Positions 61,700-64,000 of a DNA stretch of 64,000 nt are shown piece after piece. Under the pieces are notes generated by a model, which ran no database searches, was not told the origin of the DNA, and was given only the letters and a program-made list of their open reading frames with translations. The first letter of the stretch is position 1. Every line of letters begins with the position of its first letter. The position numbers and the translations under genes were made by a program. The stretch is from Paenibacillus sp. 453mf. GTDB taxonomy: Bacteria > Bacillota > Bacilli > Paenibacillales > Paenibacillaceae. The DNA is taken from positions 2,297,135-2,361,134 of the forward strand of contig NZ_FPAC01000001.1 of NCBI RefSeq assembly GCF_900116105.1. The letters are read 5' to 3'.

Positions 61700-62329
61700 T
61701 TAGGAGAGGGCAAGCAGCTGTGTTCCATACTGCAGCACAGCATTTTTGGAGCGGCATGCTTCCAGATTGTAGAGCGGCTCAGGCAAGGAAGGATCATGTT
61801 CCAAAGCAAGTGCAAAACAGGATTGGGCCTGCTTGAGCTCCATTTGCTTCGCATGAACACAACCTAGGGCATTGTACGCCATGGCTTTCATTCTGGGCTG
61901 ATCACAGGTTAGAAGTATCCGATTCAGCTCCTCAGATGCGGTATGCATCTGTTCCAGGTTGAGATAGCACATGGCCAGGTATAGCCTCGACAACAAGCTT
62001 TCCGGATATACTGCTACCACTTTGCCGAACTCCTCTGCAGCATGCTGGTACATGAGCAGTTTGAAATATCCAAGTCCTTTAACAAAGGCATGAAGTTTCA
62101 GCTCCGGAATGGAAGTAAAGGGATCTGTGCCTCGGAAAATTCCACTTTCGCGAATTTTGGCCATTTTTTCTTCAAATGACATCCATTCATCGATAATGCC
62201 GTCGCTCATTTTCTTAAGCAGGTTCCATCGCTGTCGCATTTCCTGTTTCTTCTCGACTGGTGCGGCAGTGTAGTAATTGGCAATCTCATCAAGCGATTGA
62301 TTCATTTCCGCAAATAGATGTTGAAACAT
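61700..62329 (-). CDS. Tetratricopeptide repeat protein
   Basis: A 209-residue soluble protein. The first half is helical (MFQHLFAEMNQSLDEIANYY, KMSDGIIDEWMSFEEKMAKI). The second half holds three to four TPR motifs: GLGYFKLLMYQHAAEEFGKV, LYLAMCYLNLEQMHTASEEL, YNALGCVHAKQMELKQAQSC and FALALEHDPSLPEPLYNLEA. TPRs mediate protein-protein contact; no partner can be named. Two ATGs are possible (62338, 62329); the second fits the GGTGGG site. It lies between panD and dinG. Confidence 0.83.
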   Translation of the reverse strand: MFQHLFAEMNQSLDEIANYYTAAPVEKKQEMRQRWNLLKKMSDGIIDEWMSFEEKMAKIRESGIFRGTDPFTSIPELKLHAFVKGLGYFKLLMYQHAAEEFGKVVAVYPESLLSRLYLAMCYLNLEQMHTASEELNRILLTCDQPRMKAMAYNALGCVHAKQMELKQAQSCFALALEHDPSLPEPLYNLEACRSKNAVLQYGTQLLALS

Positions 62330-62421
62330 GGCATGCATCCCACCCTTAGCAAAATGGATTAGTGCAGTAACCTAATCACATTTTTTGCGCTTTGGGCACT
62401 TTTCATTCTTCATTCCATGGA

Positions 62422-62805
62422 TTACAAGATTGTCGCGTGAACTTCCTCACGCATCGTTTGAACCGGCTTATTCTGTCCATCTACGAATACAACAGTCGGT
62501 TTGTGCTGAACTGCTTCCTCACTCGACATCATCGCATAAGAAATAATAATAACCGTATCTCCAGGCTGAACCAGCCGTGCGGCAGCACCATTAAGACAAA
62601 TCGTACCTGTACCGCGTGGTCCAGGGATGACATAAGTCTCCAATCTTGCCCCATTGTTATTATTCACAATTTGCACCTTTTCATTTTCCAAAATATCTGC
62701 AGCATCCATCAAATTGCGATCAATGGTTATACTACCCACATAATTCAAATTTGCTTCCGTCACCGTTGCACGGTGAATTTTAGATTTCATTAATGTTCTA
62801 AACAC
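62422..62805 (-). CDS. panD: Aspartate 1-decarboxylase precursor
   Basis: A 127-residue pyruvoyl enzyme making beta-alanine for pantothenate. The self-cleavage site is Gly24-Ser25 in [10 protein letters not shown]; Ser25 becomes the pyruvoyl group. [20 protein letters not shown] is the conserved core. GTG start with GGAGGTG upstream, overlapping panC by 8 bases, so it is coupled. Confidence 0.96.
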   Translation of the reverse strand: MFRTLMKSKIHRATVTEANLNYVGSITIDRNLMDAADILENEKVQIVNNNNGARLETYVIPGPRGTGTICLNGAAARLVQPGDTVIIISYAMMSSEEAVQHKPTVVFVDGQNKPVQTMREEVHATIL

Positions 62806-63694
62806 GGGAGAGCACCTCCGTTTTTTGGAGCCGATGGTTATCGATCAGCCTTGTCTTTCCAAATTTAACAGCCAGAGCAATAATAACATCTTCCGGCTCA
62901 GTAATCCGCACACGGTCTTCAATCGGCTCAAGTGCTGGAAACGTTAGAATATCCACATAATCAATAACAGCCGTTTCTGACGTGTTGATCTCATCTATAA
63001 TAAGCTTGCGAATTTGACCCACAGTAGCATCTTCCTGCTCCTCGGTCTTCATTTGGGCTAGCTTAAGTGAGCGGGATAATGCAAGAGCTTCCTTACGTTC
63101 CTTCGAGCTCAGATACACGTTACGTGAACTGAGTGCAAGCCCATCCGCTTCGCGGACAATCGGGCAAGGCACAATATTTATCGGCATATTGAGATCTGAT
63201 ACCATCTGCGACAACACGGCCACTTGCTGAGCATCCTTCATTCCAAAATAAGCGTTGTTCGGCTGTACAATGTTGAACAGCTTCGCTACCACGGTGGTCA
63301 CACCATCGAAGTGACCTGGGCGTGATGCACCGCATAGGCGGTCTGTAATATCAGCTACTCTGATCTTGGTCTTCGTGGGATGAGGATACATGACTTCTAC
63401 TGTCGGAATAAACACGATGTCTATTCCTTCTTTGTCTGCAACTCCCAGATCCCGCTGCTCATCGCGCGGATACGTTTCAAAGTCTTCGTTCGGGCCGAAC
63501 TGAATAGGATTCACGAAGATGCTAAGAACAACAATATCATTATTCTTTCGAGCTTCGCGCATCAAGCTCGCATGTCCATCATGCAGGAATCCCATCGTTG
63601 GAACGAGCCCGACAGCCGGTTCTTTCCCACGAATGTTCTTTTTCATGGAGGCTATTTGTGCTCGCAGCTCTTCAATATTTCGAACTGTTATCAT
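62798..63694 (-). CDS. panC: Pantothenate synthetase
   Basis: A 298-residue ATP-dependent ligase joining pantoate and beta-alanine. Motifs are [20 protein letters not shown] (HIGH-type), [58 protein letters not shown] and [11 protein letters not shown] (KMSKS-like). Its ATG overlaps the panB stop by 4 bases. Confidence 0.96.
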   Translation of the reverse strand: MITVRNIEELRAQIASMKKNIRGKEPAVGLVPTMGFLHDGHASLMREARKNNDIVVLSIFVNPIQFGPNEDFETYPRDEQRDLGVADKEGIDIVFIPTVEVMYPHPTKTKIRVADITDRLCGASRPGHFDGVTTVVAKLFNIVQPNNAYFGMKDAQQVAVLSQMVSDLNMPINIVPCPIVREADGLALSSRNVYLSSKERKEALALSRSLKLAQMKTEEQEDATVGQIRKLIIDEINTSETAVIDYVDILTFPALEPIEDRVRITEPEDVIIALAVKFGKTRLIDNHRLQKTEVLSRV

Positions 63695-63999
63695 GATCTA
63701 TTCTCCACCTTTGCTTGGCTGCTTCCGTATAAGGAGTCGACTACACCGTCTTCAGCAGTGAACACATGCTCCTCAGCAGGAAAAGATTTATTTTTGACAT
63801 CCTGTACATAATTCCCGATGCTATCACGAATAATGGTTCCTACATCTGCATAAGTCTTCACAAATCTTTTAGGCATATATGGAGATGCATATTGCAGAAC
63901 ATCGTGGAAGACCAGCACCTGACCATCTGTACCACGCCCTGCGCCAATTCCTATGGTTGGAATTGACAGGTCGTTAGATATTGCCTCGGCAACTGCCTC
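63691..63999 (-). CDS. panB: 3-methyl-2-oxobutanoate hydroxymethyltransferase (C-terminal part)
   Basis: The open frame runs to the window edge and encodes the last 102 residues of PanB: EAVAEAISNDLSIPTIGIGA, GRGTDGQVLVFHDVLQ, and PKRFVKTYADVGTIIRDSIG. The enzyme transfers a hydroxymethyl group to ketoisovalerate to form ketopantoate. It heads panB-panC-panD on the minus strand; the 5' part is outside the window. Confidence 0.93.
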   Translation of the reverse strand, partial: EAVAEAISNDLSIPTIGIGAGRGTDGQVLVFHDVLQYASPYMPKRFVKTYADVGTIIRDSIGNYVQDVKNKSFPAEEHVFTAEDGVVDSLYGSSQAKVENRS

Positions 64000-64000
64000 G

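Overview
The window looks like the chromosome of a Paenibacillus-type member of the Bacillales. Reasons are the strong AGGAGG-like ribosome binding sites with many TTG/GTG starts, the S-layer-homology surface protein, the T-box leader on proBA, the tandem dynamin, Rex, YpmB/DnaD/DinG, and a pan-dinG-ypmB-asnS-dnaD-nth gene content resembling the Bacillus subtilis panB-nth region but rearranged. I see no rRNA, tRNA, IS element, prophage or CRISPR array. Most of it is housekeeping or ordinary accessory sequence.

Layout. 1-8.7 kb holds small regulators and accessory genes: a PadR regulator, a Gly-rich membrane protein with YxcD, an N-terminally shortened YyaL-type protein, a helical orphan, a Crp/Fnr regulator divergent from an HpaB-type flavin monooxygenase, and two unknowns. 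8.8-13.1 kb has an rRNA-methyltransferase-like protein, an RluA-family pseudouridine synthase, a MarR/DHA2 efflux operon and a second MarR gene. 13.3-17.7 kb is parE-parC. 18-20.8 kb is a coupled GDSL hydrolase/ABC-2 transporter operon. 21.2-23.9 kb has a secreted CAP protein and purT with a GNAT gene. 24-27.7 kb encodes a heterodimeric ABC exporter. 27.9-32.8 kb has a double dynamin, a small protein and nth. 32.9-37.9 kb is a cell-surface group (SLH protein, GerM lipoprotein, amidase). 38.2-41.9 kb has leuCD, a DUF3889 protein and a LysR regulator. 42.0-43.2 kb has two overlapping micro-ORFs and a nitrilase-family amidase. 43.4-47.1 kb is T-box-proB-proA-proC. 47.2-49.5 kb is an ECF sigma/anti-sigma/membrane-protein operon. 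49.7-53.8 kb is hbd-ackA-asnS-dnaD. 54-56 kb has a short FtsH-like protease with a coupled membrane protein. 56.1-61.6 kb is dinG-rex-mtaD-ypmB. 61.7-64 kb is panB-panC-panD and a TPR gene.

Functional threads. Proline synthesis (proBA under a tRNA-Pro-type T-box, proC following), leucine synthesis (leuCD) and pantothenate synthesis (panBCD) are complete modules or parts of them. Redox and overflow metabolism is represented by Rex, HBD and AckA. Envelope functions are spread across the SLH/GerM/amidase group, the CAP protein, the dynamin and the ECF sigma operon.

Points most worth a second look are: a dispersed terminal-inverted-repeat family (at least four copies, each just downstream of a minus-strand gene); the ECF sigma operon, whose third gene carries three TM2-like repeats and whose sigma gene appears to start at AUU; the YyaL-like gene lacking its thioredoxin domain but keeping a good ribosome binding site; the overlapping micro-ORFs at 42.0-42.2 kb; and the leader of the ABC exporter. 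Start sites were chosen from ribosome binding sites and often differ from the longest possible ORF.
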